DNA from: Frankiales bacterium
GTDB taxonomy: Bacteria; Actinomycetota; Actinomycetes; Mycobacteriales; SCTD01
Assembly (NCBI GenBank): GCA_025465145.1
Contig: JAODNS010000134.1
Location: forward strand, 1 to 16,192
Length of the DNA: 16,192 bases
Reading direction: 5' to 3'
The notes under the pieces were generated by a model. The model saw only the letters and a list, made by a program, of their open reading frames with translations. It had not been told where the DNA came from and searched no databases. Shown here one piece after another: positions 8,143-15,458 of the stretch. A program made the position numbers and the translations under genes. Within the stretch, counting starts at the first letter, position 1; each line of letters starts with the position of its first letter.

Positions 8143-9464
8143 CCACCCCTCGACCCGTTCCCTCGCTGTCGACGTCGCGCGCGGCGAAGCTGCCGACCGT
8201 TGCCGACACGACGCTGGCCAACGGCCTGCGCGTGCTCGCCGTCCGTCGGCCGGGCGTGCCGCTCGTCGAGCTGCGGCTGCGGATCCCGTTCGCCGGGAAG
8301 GGCGACGCGCACGTGGCGCGGGCGCAGCTGCTCGGCGACACCCTGCTGTCCGGCACGGAGCACCGCGACGCGTCGCAGATCGCCGTCGACCTGCAGTCGT
8401 ACGGCGGCCAGCTCAGCGCCAACGTGGATGCCGACCGCCTGGGCATCAGCGGCTCGGTGCTGGCCAGCGGCTTCGCCGGGATGCTCGACCTGCTCGGCGA
8501 GCTGCTGACCTCCGCGTCGTACCCGAAGGACGAGGTGGTAGCCGAGCGCGACCGCCTCGTCCAGGAGCTCGCGATCTACCGGAGCCAGGCCGGGGTCGTC
8601 GCCCGCGAGGCTCTGCTGACGCGGATGTACGGCGACCACCCCTACGGGCGCGAGCTCCCGGAGGCGGAGGCGGTCGAGGACCTCACGGCGTCGCAGCTGC
8701 GCAGCCTGCACGGCAAGCGCGTGGCTCCGGCCGGCAGCGTCCTCACCGTCGTCGGCGACCTGCCGCCGGCCAAGCTCGCCGCGCAGGTCGAGAAGGCTCT
8801 TGCGTCGTGGACCGTCGACGGCAAGACCGTCGAGACCGGCCGCCTGCCGCGCGTCGACGCACAGCCGCTGCTGCTCGTCGACCGTCCGGGCTCGGTGCAG
8901 TCGACGGTCCGCATGGCGCGCGACGTCCCGTCCCGGACGTCCGACGACTACGCGTCGCTGAGCCTGGCGAACATGGTTTTCGGCGGCTACTTCTCCTCCC
9001 GGTGGTCTGCGAACCTGCGGGAGGACAAGGGGTACACGTACGGCACGCACTCGTCCTTCGAGCACCCGCCGGCCGGCTCGCGGCTCGTCCTGAGCACGGA
9101 CGTCGCGACCCCCGTGACCGCGCCTGCGCTGCTGGAGACCTGGTACGAGCTGGCCAGGGTCGCCACCGTGCCGGTCGGCCAGGACGAGCTGGACCAGGCT
9201 CGGCGCTATGCGATCGGCTCGCTTCAGGTCGGCGCCGCGTCGCAGGGCGGGCTGGCGTCGCTGCTGTCGATGCTGGCCGGATCGGGGCTGGGCGTGGAGT
9301 ACCTCCGCGACTTCCCGAGGCAGCTCGAGGCCGTGACGGTCGAGAGCGCGCAGGAGGCGGCAGCGAAGTACCTGACGCCCAAGGGGCTGACGACGGTCGT
9401 CGTCGGTGACGCGGCCGAGATCGGCAGCGAGGTCGAGGCGCTCTTCGAGGTCGAGAGGGCGTGA
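8139..9464 (+). CDS. M16 family peptidase homologue, non-catalytic partner subunit
   Basis: A 441-residue M16 protein starting at GTG 8139 inside the preceding stop (GTGA). Its fold blocks align with the upstream gene (LANGLRVLAVRR; PAGSVLTVVGDL). Where the zinc motif should be, it reads QLLGD (residues 63-67), so the histidines and glutamate are lost and it cannot bind the metal. It keeps the C-terminal substrate-binding Arg/Tyr block, SSRWSANLREDKGYTYG (287-303), which the catalytic partner has altered (RLQDRMLLRDRSVLSV). This split, one subunit with zinc and the other with the Arg/Tyr pair, is the known arrangement of bacterial M16B heterodimers. Its own stop overlaps nudC, giving a coupled three-gene run. 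Confidence 0.92.
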   Translation: MTTPRPVPSLSTSRAAKLPTVADTTLANGLRVLAVRRPGVPLVELRLRIPFAGKGDAHVARAQLLGDTLLSGTEHRDASQIAVDLQSYGGQLSANVDADRLGISGSVLASGFAGMLDLLGELLTSASYPKDEVVAERDRLVQELAIYRSQAGVVAREALLTRMYGDHPYGRELPEAEAVEDLTASQLRSLHGKRVAPAGSVLTVVGDLPPAKLAAQVEKALASWTVDGKTVETGRLPRVDAQPLLLVDRPGSVQSTVRMARDVPSRTSDDYASLSLANMVFGGYFSSRWSANLREDKGYTYGTHSSFEHPPAGSRLVLSTDVATPVTAPALLETWYELARVATVPVGQDELDQARRYAIGSLQVGAASQGGLASLLSMLAGSGLGVEYLRDFPRQLEAVTVESAQEAAAKYLTPKGLTTVVVGDAAEIGSEVEALFEVERA

Positions 9465-10324
9465 GCGGAGACCGCACACCCGCGCTGTCCCGCTCCGCCG
9501 CAGACCGCGACGCCGCAACCCGCGAGGACCCGGCGGCGCTGGAGGCGGCCTGGGTCAACGGCAAGGTGCTGGTCGTGTCCGACGGCGCGGCGCTGGTCAG
9601 CGACGACGGCCCGTCACTGGTGCTGCTCGACGCCGACGACGCGCCCGCCGGCGACCGGCTGTACCTCGGCCGCGACGACACGTCCTCGTACTTCGCCGTC
9701 GCCGGCACCCTGCCGCGCAGGCTGGGCGCGCGCCCGCTCGGGCTGCGCGAGGTCGGCGCCCTGCTCGACGACCGCGACGCCGGCCTGCTCGTGCACGCCG
9801 TCGGCCTCACCAACTGGCACGCCACCCACCCGCACTGCGCCAGGTGCGGCGCAGCGACCGAGGTCGCGCGCGGCGGGTCGGTCCGGCGCTGCAGGGCCGA
9901 CGGGTCCGAGCACTTCCCGCGTACGGACCCCGCGGTCATCATGCTCGTCACGGACGGCGCCGACCGGTGCGTGCTCGGCCGGCAGGCGGTCTGGCCGGCC
10001 GGCCGCTTCTCCACCCTTGCCGGGTTCGTCGAGCCCGGTGAGAGCGCGGAGCAGGCCGTCGTCCGCGAGGTCGCCGAGGAGACCGGCCTCGCCGTCCGCG
10101 AAGTCGTCTACCGCGGCAGCCAGCCGTGGCCGTTCCCGGCCAGCCTCATGCTCGGCTTCCGCGCGGTGTGCGATGGCGACGCGGTCCCGCACCCACGGGA
10201 CGGCGAGCTCGAGGACGCGCGCTGGTTCACGAAGGACGAGCTGCGGAGCGCGAAAGGGGCACTGCTGCCCACACCGGTCTCGATCGCGTGGCGGCTGATC
10301 ACCGACTGGCTGGACGGCGTCTAG
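9461..10324 (+). CDS. nudC: NAD(+)/NADH diphosphatase NudC (Nudix hydrolase)
   Basis: A 287-residue NudC. It splits NADH/NAD to NMN(H) and AMP, and in E. coli also removes NAD caps from RNA 5' ends. The Nudix box is complete from G188 to L210 (G-x5-E-x7-REVAEETGL). The NudC-specific SQPWPFPAS follows at 220-228. Before it lies the zinc-ribbon segment with C126, C129 and C144; the fourth cysteine is replaced in RRCRADGSEHFPR, so the ribbon is incomplete compared with E. coli. GTG 9461 overlaps the stop of the M16 partner gene (GTGA). The frame also agrees with the conserved TDPAVIMLV block. nudC lies near mrx1, uvrD2 and whiB7 in M. tuberculosis as well, which supports a conserved neighbourhood. 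Confidence 0.95.
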   Translation: MSGDRTPALSRSAADRDAATREDPAALEAAWVNGKVLVVSDGAALVSDDGPSLVLLDADDAPAGDRLYLGRDDTSSYFAVAGTLPRRLGARPLGLREVGALLDDRDAGLLVHAVGLTNWHATHPHCARCGAATEVARGGSVRRCRADGSEHFPRTDPAVIMLVTDGADRCVLGRQAVWPAGRFSTLAGFVEPGESAEQAVVREVAEETGLAVREVVYRGSQPWPFPASLMLGFRAVCDGDAVPHPRDGELEDARWFTKDELRSAKGALLPTPVSIAWRLITDWLDGV

Positions 10325-10353
10325 ACCTGGTCGCGCCGGGGCAGGGAGCGGCC

Positions 10354-11160
10354 ATGGGTGAGACCAAGCAGGCCGCGCGCAAGGCGGAGGACAGCGAGTC
10401 GGTGGAGTGGCTGGCCCGGCTGGGGCTGGTCTCCCGCGGCCTGGTGTGGCTGATCATCGGAGCGCTGGCGGTGCAGGTCGCGCTCGGCGGCAACGACCGC
10501 GTCGACAAGAACGGCGCGCTGCGCGCCATCAAGGACAAGCCCTTCGGCGAGCTGCTGCTCGTCGTCCTCGCGATCGGCTTCCTCGGCTACGCAGCCTGGC
10601 GCCTGCTGGAGGGCGCGGTCGGGCACCGGGACCAGGAGGAGGGCCGCAAGCGCTGGACCAAGCGAGGCAGCTCGCTGTTCCGCGGCGGCATCTACCTGTT
10701 CCTCGCCGCGAGCACCGCCAAGTACGCCTTCTCCGGCGGCGGCAACGACAAGACGCAGCCGGTCACGGCGCGCGTCATGAGCCACACCGGCGGACGCACG
10801 CTCGTCTTCCTGGTCGGCGCCGGCATCGTCGTCGGCGGACTCGCGATGGTCGTGCGCGCGTTCCGGCAGAAGTTCGAGGACAACCTCGAGACAGGGCAGA
10901 TGCCGGGTTGGCTCCGCTCGGCGACCAGCGTCGTCGGCACCGCCGGCCTGGCTGCCCGCGGGCTCGTGTTCGTCCTCATCGGCGGCTTCCTCGTGAAGGC
11001 GGCCGTCCAGTTCGACCCCAAGAAGGCGAAGGGCTTGGACGCGTCGCTGAAGACGCTGGCCCAGCAGCCGTTCGGCAAGTCGATGCTGCTCGTCGGAGCC
11101 GTCGGCCTGCTGGCGTTCTCCCTCTGGTCGTTCATCGAGGCGCGCTACCGCGACATCTAG
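10354..11160 (+). CDS. DUF1206 family membrane protein
   Basis: A 268-residue integral membrane protein made of three repeats of about 65-70 residues, each with two hydrophobic helices: roughly 22-88, 103-170 and 195-262. Repeats one and three share the pattern GL.(S/A)RGLV followed later by a short PFG element (63-65 and 239-241) and a closing helix (FLGYAAWRLLEG; LLAFSLWSFIEA). This three-repeat, six-helix layout is diagnostic of DUF1206, a family common in actinobacteria and some other phyla, with no established function. ATG 10354 follows GGGAG with 6-base spacing. The gene starts 29 bases after nudC on the same strand and may be co-transcribed with it, but no coupling is visible. Confidence 0.9.
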   Translation: MGETKQAARKAEDSESVEWLARLGLVSRGLVWLIIGALAVQVALGGNDRVDKNGALRAIKDKPFGELLLVVLAIGFLGYAAWRLLEGAVGHRDQEEGRKRWTKRGSSLFRGGIYLFLAASTAKYAFSGGGNDKTQPVTARVMSHTGGRTLVFLVGAGIVVGGLAMVVRAFRQKFEDNLETGQMPGWLRSATSVVGTAGLAARGLVFVLIGGFLVKAAVQFDPKKAKGLDASLKTLAQQPFGKSMLLVGAVGLLAFSLWSFIEARYRDI

Positions 11161-11241
11161 CGTCGCCGCAGTTGGCTTCCGGAGGCGGCCGGTGTGGTCC
11201 GGCACGGCGCGCGGGCGCTGTCGGCGCTCGAGTAGTCGCGC

Positions 11242-11414
11242 GTGCCAGACCGCCGCGCGGCTGGAGGCGGCCGCTCGCCGTTCCGGACCGCCGAGTCGTA
11301 CCTGGTCGAGGAGACCGTGGACCCGGCCGGCACCCGGCCGCTGCTGTGCGAGTGGGTGAGCAGGCGTACGCCGGCCTGGCATCCGTCCAGCCCCGCAAGG
11401 GGATGCGCCCTTAG
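11242..11414 (+). pseudogene. Possible small ORF, frame broken once (unrecognised)
   Basis: This stretch of the 250-bp gap after DUF1206 looks coding: from GTG 11242 nearly every codon ends in G or C (FRTAESYLVEETVDPAG, RPLLCEW). The frame then runs into the opposite gene. If one G is restored in the GGG run near 11353 the reading continues GEQAYAGLASVQPRKGMRP and stops at TAG 11412-11414, exactly at the 3' end of the convergent kinase-like gene. The result would be about 57 residues. I do not recognise the protein, no Shine-Dalgarno is seen, and the codon signal could be chance in such GC-rich DNA. Confidence 0.3.
11379..11406. terminator. Possible hairpin at convergent gene ends
   Basis: GCATCC and GGATGC bracket an inner CCCC-GCAA-GGGG hairpin with a GCAA tetraloop just before the tail-to-tail junction at 11411. 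There is no T-tract, so termination is only suggested by position. Confidence 0.25.
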
Positions 11415-12010
11415 CGGTTCAGGACCAGCGCGGGTCGCCGCGGGTCCTCGGCCAGCACGACGGCGTCGGCCAGCGAGCGCGGCAGCGCCTCCTGCTCGTA
11501 CGACACGAATGCCGGCAGCTGCCACGCCGGCACGCCCTGGCGCAGCAGCGCCGCGGGCGACAGCGCTACGTGCACGACCACCTCGGCCGGCAGGCCCAGC
11601 CCGAGCAGGAACAGCCCGTCCACCACGACGACCCCGTGCGCCGGCACCTCGACGCGCGCTGCCCGGACCGACCGGTCCCGCTCGACGTCCCACAGGGCGG
11701 GCAGCACCGACGTCGGCCGGTCCAGCACCTCGCGCCGCAGCGCGAGGGTGTCCAGCCATCGGTCGCGGAACGCCTCGGCGTCCTCGCGACCCCACTGGTA
11801 CCGCTCACCGGCCGGTCGCTGGAAGCCCGCCCCGGAGACGCGCACGGGCGGGCGGCCCGCGGCCGTCAGCCCGTCCAGCAGCGCATCCGCGACGGCCCCG
11901 GAGCCGACGCCGTCGACCAGCACGCGGACGGGGCCGGGCGGCACCGCGGTGACGAGCCGAACGAGGTCGTCGGCGAGCGTCTGCGGGGTGCGGGGGAGCG
12001 GAGCGGTCAG
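11411..12010 (-). CDS. Uridine-kinase-like P-loop-fold protein with degenerate Walker A
   Basis: I start it at CTG 12010, which overlaps the upstream gene's TGA (CTGA). The frame between 12010 and the first conventional start (GTG 11944) encodes PLPRTPQTLADDLVRLVTA, a helix expected in this family, and no ATG or GTG lies further up before that junction. The 199-residue product resembles actinobacterial proteins annotated as uridine kinase: VRVLVDG at 28-34, FQRPAGERYQWGREDAEAF (63-81), then LPALWD and VVVVDGLFLLGLGLP (127-141). At the P-loop it reads VDGVGSGAVAD (32-42) instead of G-x-G-KT, so the phosphate-binding lysine is missing and kinase activity is doubtful. It is the last gene of the reverse operon mrx1/GAF-ANTAR. 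Without the CTG start it would be 177 residues. Confidence 0.72.
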   Translation of the reverse strand: MTAPLPRTPQTLADDLVRLVTAVPPGPVRVLVDGVGSGAVADALLDGLTAAGRPPVRVSGAGFQRPAGERYQWGREDAEAFRDRWLDTLALRREVLDRPTSVLPALWDVERDRSVRAARVEVPAHGVVVVDGLFLLGLGLPAEVVVHVALSPAALLRQGVPAWQLPAFVSYEQEALPRSLADAVVLAEDPRRPALVLNR

Positions 12011-12924
12011 CGCCGTCCGGCCAGCTCGGGCGGCAGCGGCACGGCGTGGTCGGTCGCGGACAGGACGACCTCCTTCGCCAGGTCGTGCACCTTGCGGCCG
12101 CGCGAGCGGGACACCTTGCGCAGCCGCTCGAAGGCCTCGCGCGGCGAACTGCCCTGCCGCTCGGTGAGCACGCCGATCGCCTGCTCCACGACGACGCGCG
12201 CCGCGAGAGCGTGCTCGAGCTGCTTCACCGACAGCCGGAGCTGCGCCAGCTCGTCCATGGGGCCGTCGGTCTTCGCCGGCCGGGCCCCCGCCTGCAGCTC
12301 GCCGGCGAGCAGGTCGGCCAGCACCATCGCGCTGGTGAGGTCGCCGGTGCTCTCGCTGCCGACGGCCCAGCCGCCCTCGGTGGAGCGTCGGATCACGACC
12401 CCCTCCTGGATCAGCGGGCCGAGGTGGGCGGACACGACGTCGGCGAGTTCACGCAGGACCTCGACCGTCTCGTCGCCCACGGGCACGTGGTCGCGGTCGA
12501 CGCCGCAGAGGGTGGCGACGACGTGGCCGTCACTGTCGCGGATCGGGACGCCGACGTACGACGTGATGCCGAACATCGACTGCGCGGCGGCCTGCCGGTA
12601 CTCCGGGTCGTTGGCCGCGTCGGCGGTGGCCGACGGTGCGCCGGTCAGCAGCCGGTGGCACAGCGTTCCGGATCGGTCCAGCACCTCACCCTCGCCGGGC
12701 AGGTCCCACCCCTGGGCGGTCGTCTGCACGCGTTCGAAGGTGAAGGTGTCCTCGGTGAGGCCGCCGATGAAGACGACCTCCATGCCGAGAAGGGTCGCGG
12801 CCGTCGAGAGGACGGCGTCGATCGCAGGGTGCGCCAGCTCGGTGCGAGGCACGGGGATCCGTCCGGGTCGGAGGTCGGTATCGAGCCATTCTTGCCCAAC
12901 ATGCCCCATCCCGCGGCCGGTCAT
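12007..12924 (-). CDS. GAF and ANTAR domain regulator (RNA-binding antiterminator type)
   Basis: A 305-residue two-domain protein from ATG 12924; ATG 12909 in frame would give 300 residues, and neither has a strong Shine-Dalgarno. Residues 33-172 form a GAF sensor domain (AIDAVLSTAATLLGMEVVFI; YVGVPIRDSDGHVVATLCGV). A linker at 185-222 follows. Residues 225-290 form a coiled-coil plus ANTAR three-helix domain (LEHALAARVVVEQAIGVLTE, then EAFERLRKVSRSRGRKVHDL). ANTAR domains bind paired RNA hairpins and prevent termination; GAF domains bind small ligands or sense redox state. It starts 8 bases after the mycoredoxin stop, so they share an mRNA. That suggests, but does not prove, redox- or stress-linked control of transcripts elsewhere. 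Target RNAs are unknown. Confidence 0.9.
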   Translation of the reverse strand: MTGRGMGHVGQEWLDTDLRPGRIPVPRTELAHPAIDAVLSTAATLLGMEVVFIGGLTEDTFTFERVQTTAQGWDLPGEGEVLDRSGTLCHRLLTGAPSATADAANDPEYRQAAAQSMFGITSYVGVPIRDSDGHVVATLCGVDRDHVPVGDETVEVLRELADVVSAHLGPLIQEGVVIRRSTEGGWAVGSESTGDLTSAMVLADLLAGELQAGARPAKTDGPMDELAQLRLSVKQLEHALAARVVVEQAIGVLTERQGSSPREAFERLRKVSRSRGRKVHDLAKEVVLSATDHAVPLPPELAGRR

Positions 12925-12932
12925 GCCCGGGC

Positions 12933-13175
12933 TCAGCTCGCGAGGCGCTCCTTGACTTGGCCGAGGCTCGGGTTGGTCAGCGCGGAGCCGTCCGGGAAGA
13001 CCACCGTCGGGACCGTCTGGTTGCCGCCGTTGACGCTCATGACGTACTCCGCCGCGTCCGGCTGCTCCTCGATGTCGACGACGTCGTACCCGACGCCCTC
13101 GCGGTCGAGCTGCTTCATGAGCCGGTGGCAGTACCCGCACCACTGGGTGCTGTAGATCGTCAGCTGGTCGGGCAC
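12933..13175 (-). CDS. mrx1: Mycoredoxin (glutaredoxin-like, CGYC)
   Basis: An 80-residue thioredoxin-fold protein starting at GTG 13175 behind a strong GAGGAG (13186-13181). The active site is WCGYC (C13, C16), followed by the cis-proline region TVPTVVFPDGS and the C-terminal NPSLGQVKERL. This matches M. tuberculosis Mrx1 (Rv3198A), which reduces mycothiol mixed disulfides using mycothiol and its reductase. It is cytoplasmic. As in M. tuberculosis it lies divergent from uvrD2, here with only 88 bp between the starts. A longer frame upstream to 13382 overlaps uvrD2 and lacks a ribosome site, so it is rejected. It is probably the first gene of the operon with GAF-ANTAR and the kinase-like gene. 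Confidence 0.93.
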   Translation of the reverse strand: MPDQLTIYSTQWCGYCHRLMKQLDREGVGYDVVDIEEQPDAAEYVMSVNGGNQTVPTVVFPDGSALTNPSLGQVKERLAS

Positions 13176-13263
13176 GGGTTCTCCTCGTCGTGGGTCTGTC
13201 GCGTGCATCAACAGCCGCGTCGTTCCTCCCCTTCCCGTCCGACCCGCCTGGAACACTGGAGGG

Positions 13264-15333
13264 GTGACCCCCGACGACGTGCTCGCCTCGCTGGACCCGG
13301 AGCAGCGGGCGGCGGCCTCGGCGGTCCGCGGCCCCGTCTGCATCCTCGCCGGCGCGGGCACCGGGAAGACCCGGACGATCACGCACCGGGCGGCCTACGC
13401 GGTCCTGACCGACGCGGTGCCCGCGTCTGCGCTGCTCGCCGTGACCTTCACGGCGCGGGCCGCCGGCGAGATGCGCACCCGGCTGCGAGAGCTCGGCATC
13501 GGCGGCGTCCAGGCCAGGACCTTCCACGCCGCGGCGCTGCGGCAGCTGCAGTACTTCTGGCCGCGGGTCGTCGGCGGCGCTCCGCCGCGGCTGGTGGACA
13601 ACACGTTCGGGATGGTCGCCAACGCGGCAGCCCGCGCCCGGCTGCGCCCCGGCACGAACGAGCTGCGCGACCTGCTGAGCGAGCTGGAGTGGGCGGCCGC
13701 GTCGCTGTACGGCCCGGAGGACTACGTCGTCGCCGCGCAGAAGGCGGGACGGCAGCCGCCGTTCGACGCCCCCGTGGTCGCGCAGGTCTACGACGCGTAC
13801 CGGGACCTCAAGCAGGCGCAGGGCGTCGCCGACTTCAGCGACCTGCTGCTGCTGACCGCGGGAGTGCTCGAGGAGCAGGGCGCGGTCGCGGAGGAGTTCC
13901 GATCGCGGTACCGGTCGTTCGTGGTGGACGAGTACCAGGACGTCACGCCGTTGCAGCAGCGGCTGCTCGACGCGTGGCTGGGCGGCCGCGACGACCTGTG
14001 CGTCGTCGGGGACGCGCACCAGACCATCTACTCGTTCACCGGCGCGACCCCGTCGTACCTGCTGGAGTTCCGGCAGCGCTTCCCAGCCGCGACAGAGGTC
14101 CGACTGGTCCGCGACTACCGCTCGACACCGCAGGTGGTCGGTCTCGCCAACGACGTCATCACCCGCTCGACGATGAAGGCGGCCCGGCTCGAGCTGGTCG
14201 CGCAGCGGCCGGACGGGCCGGCGCCCGTGTTCGCCGAGCACGCGGACGAGCCGGCCGAGGCGGCCGCTGTCGCGGCCCGGTGCACGGAGCTCATTGCCGC
14301 CGGCACGTCGCCGTCCGAGATCGCGGTGCTGTACCGCGTCAACGCCCAGTCGGCCGGCTACGAGGCCGCGCTCGGCGACGCAGGCGTGCCGTACCTCGTC
14401 CGCGGCGGAGAGCGGTTCTTCGACCGCAAGGAGGTGCGTGAGGCGCTGCTGCTGCTGCGCGGCGCCGCCCGCGCCGGCGACGAGGACGTGCCGACCGGCC
14501 TCGGTGCAGCGACCGCGGACGTCTTGCGGGCCGGGCTGAAGTGGTCGCTCGCGTCACCGCCCGCCGGCTCCGGCGCCGCGCGCGACGCCTGGGAGTCGCT
14601 GGCCGCCCTGCACCGGCTCGCGACCGACATGGAGACGGCCGACGCCAGCGCGGGTCTCCGCGAGCTCGTCGCCGAGCTGGAGGAGCGGTCCGCCGCGCAG
14701 CACGCTCCGACCGTGGACGGCGTCACGCTCGCCTCGCTGCACGCCGCAAAGGGGCTGGAGTGGGACGCCGTCTTCCTCGTCGGGCTCGTCGACGGCACCA
14801 TGCCGCTCGTGCACGCCGACACCCCCGAGCAGGTCGAGGAGGAGCGCCGGCTGCTCTACGTCGGCGTCACCCGTGCGCGCGAGCACCTGCGGCTGTCCTG
14901 GGCGCTGTCCCGGTCGCCCGGCGGGCGCGGCAGCCGCCGCCCGTCCCGCTTCCTCGACGGCCTGCACGCCGGGGTGTCCAAGGCCTCCGCGCCGGCTGCG
15001 CCCAAGGGGGCCAAGGCGTCCCGCTCCGGCCCGGTCGCCTGCCGGATCTGCGGTGCTGCGCTGCTGGCGGCCGTGGAGCGCAAGCTCGGCCGCTGCCCGA
15101 CCTGCCCCAGCGACCGCGACGAGGAGCTGTACGAGGCGCTGCGCACCTGGCGCGCCGACCGCGCCAAGGAGCTGGGCCAGCCCGCGTACTGCGTCTTCAC
15201 GGACGCGACGCTGGCCGCGATCGCGGAGCAGAAGCCGGCCGACGTCAGCTCGCTGGTGAAGATCCCCGGCATCGGCCAGGCGAAGCTCGACAAGTTCGGC
15301 GACGACGTCCTGGGGCTCGTCACCGCCCGCTGA
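13264..15333 (+). CDS. uvrD2: ATP-dependent DNA helicase UvrD2
   Basis: A 689-residue superfamily 1 helicase. Walker A AGAGTGKT is at 29-36, motif Ia LAVTFTARAAGEM at 58-70, Walker B VVDEYQD at 220-226, motif III GDAHQTIYSFTGA at 249-261, then RDYRSTPQV, the C-terminal ASLHAAKGLEW and YVGVTRAREHL. After the helicase core comes a four-cysteine zinc segment (C593, C596, C611, C614) and an HRDC domain (about 619-689, with KIPGIGQAKLDKFG). Zinc segment plus HRDC is the mark of actinobacterial UvrD2, a 3'-5' DNA unwinding enzyme that is essential in mycobacteria. GTG 13264 has GGAGG almost touching it, too close for normal use. An AACACT at 13252-13257 could be a -10 element for a leaderless message. 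whiB7 lies downstream with its own promoter. Confidence 0.95.
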   Translation: MTPDDVLASLDPEQRAAASAVRGPVCILAGAGTGKTRTITHRAAYAVLTDAVPASALLAVTFTARAAGEMRTRLRELGIGGVQARTFHAAALRQLQYFWPRVVGGAPPRLVDNTFGMVANAAARARLRPGTNELRDLLSELEWAAASLYGPEDYVVAAQKAGRQPPFDAPVVAQVYDAYRDLKQAQGVADFSDLLLLTAGVLEEQGAVAEEFRSRYRSFVVDEYQDVTPLQQRLLDAWLGGRDDLCVVGDAHQTIYSFTGATPSYLLEFRQRFPAATEVRLVRDYRSTPQVVGLANDVITRSTMKAARLELVAQRPDGPAPVFAEHADEPAEAAAVAARCTELIAAGTSPSEIAVLYRVNAQSAGYEAALGDAGVPYLVRGGERFFDRKEVREALLLLRGAARAGDEDVPTGLGAATADVLRAGLKWSLASPPAGSGAARDAWESLAALHRLATDMETADASAGLRELVAELEERSAAQHAPTVDGVTLASLHAAKGLEWDAVFLVGLVDGTMPLVHADTPEQVEEERRLLYVGVTRAREHLRLSWALSRSPGGRGSRRPSRFLDGLHAGVSKASAPAAPKGAKASRSGPVACRICGAALLAAVERKLGRCPTCPSDRDEELYEALRTWRADRAKELGQPAYCVFTDATLAAIAEQKPADVSSLVKIPGIGQAKLDKFGDDVLGLVTAR

Positions 15334-15337
15334 CGGT

Positions 15338-15351
15338 CACCCGTTCGGGTG
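15338..15351 (+). terminator. Small hairpin after uvrD2
   Basis: CACCCG (15338-15343) and CGGGTG (15346-15351) form a compact inverted repeat, best folded as ACCC/GGGT with a GTTC loop, 4 bases after the uvrD2 stop. No T-run follows, so it is at best a weak or T-less terminator separating uvrD2 from the whiB7 promoter. Confidence 0.3.
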
Positions 15352-15369
15352 CTCCGCAGGAACCACCGC

Positions 15370-15407
15370 AAAATAAGATTGCGCGCCCGGCCGAGGCCCC
15401 TTATCTT
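15370..15407 (+). promoter_or_regulatory. whiB7 promoter with A/T-rich WhiB7-type box
   Basis: TTGCGC at 15379-15384 and TATCTT at 15402-15407 make a sigma-A-like -35/-10 pair with an exact 17-bp spacer. Directly upstream lies AAAATAAGA (15370-15378), an A/T island in otherwise very GC-rich DNA. In mycobacteria WhiB7 activates its own gene by binding, with sigma-A, an A/T-rich element just upstream of -35 through its AT-hook, so this is very likely the autoregulatory site. The start of transcription would be near 15414, giving a leader of about 390 nt before whiB7. Confidence 0.78.
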
Positions 15408-15458
15408 CCGGACCTACGCCAGTCGGGGCTTCCCGACGCAGACGACAGGAGGTGGACC

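Noticed and set aside
11242..11952. Forward 236-residue open frame over the kinase-like gene
   Set aside because: Beyond about residue 38 it is Arg/Pro/Ala shadow of the reverse gene; only the first part is considered as a possible small ORF.
13176..13382. Longer mycoredoxin reading frame starting near 13382
   Set aside because: The extension overlaps uvrD2 and lacks homology; GTG 13175 follows GAGGAG and matches the Mrx1 N-terminus.
14554..14967. Reverse ORFs inside uvrD2
   Set aside because: Antisense shadows without motifs, covering conserved helicase sequence on the forward strand.
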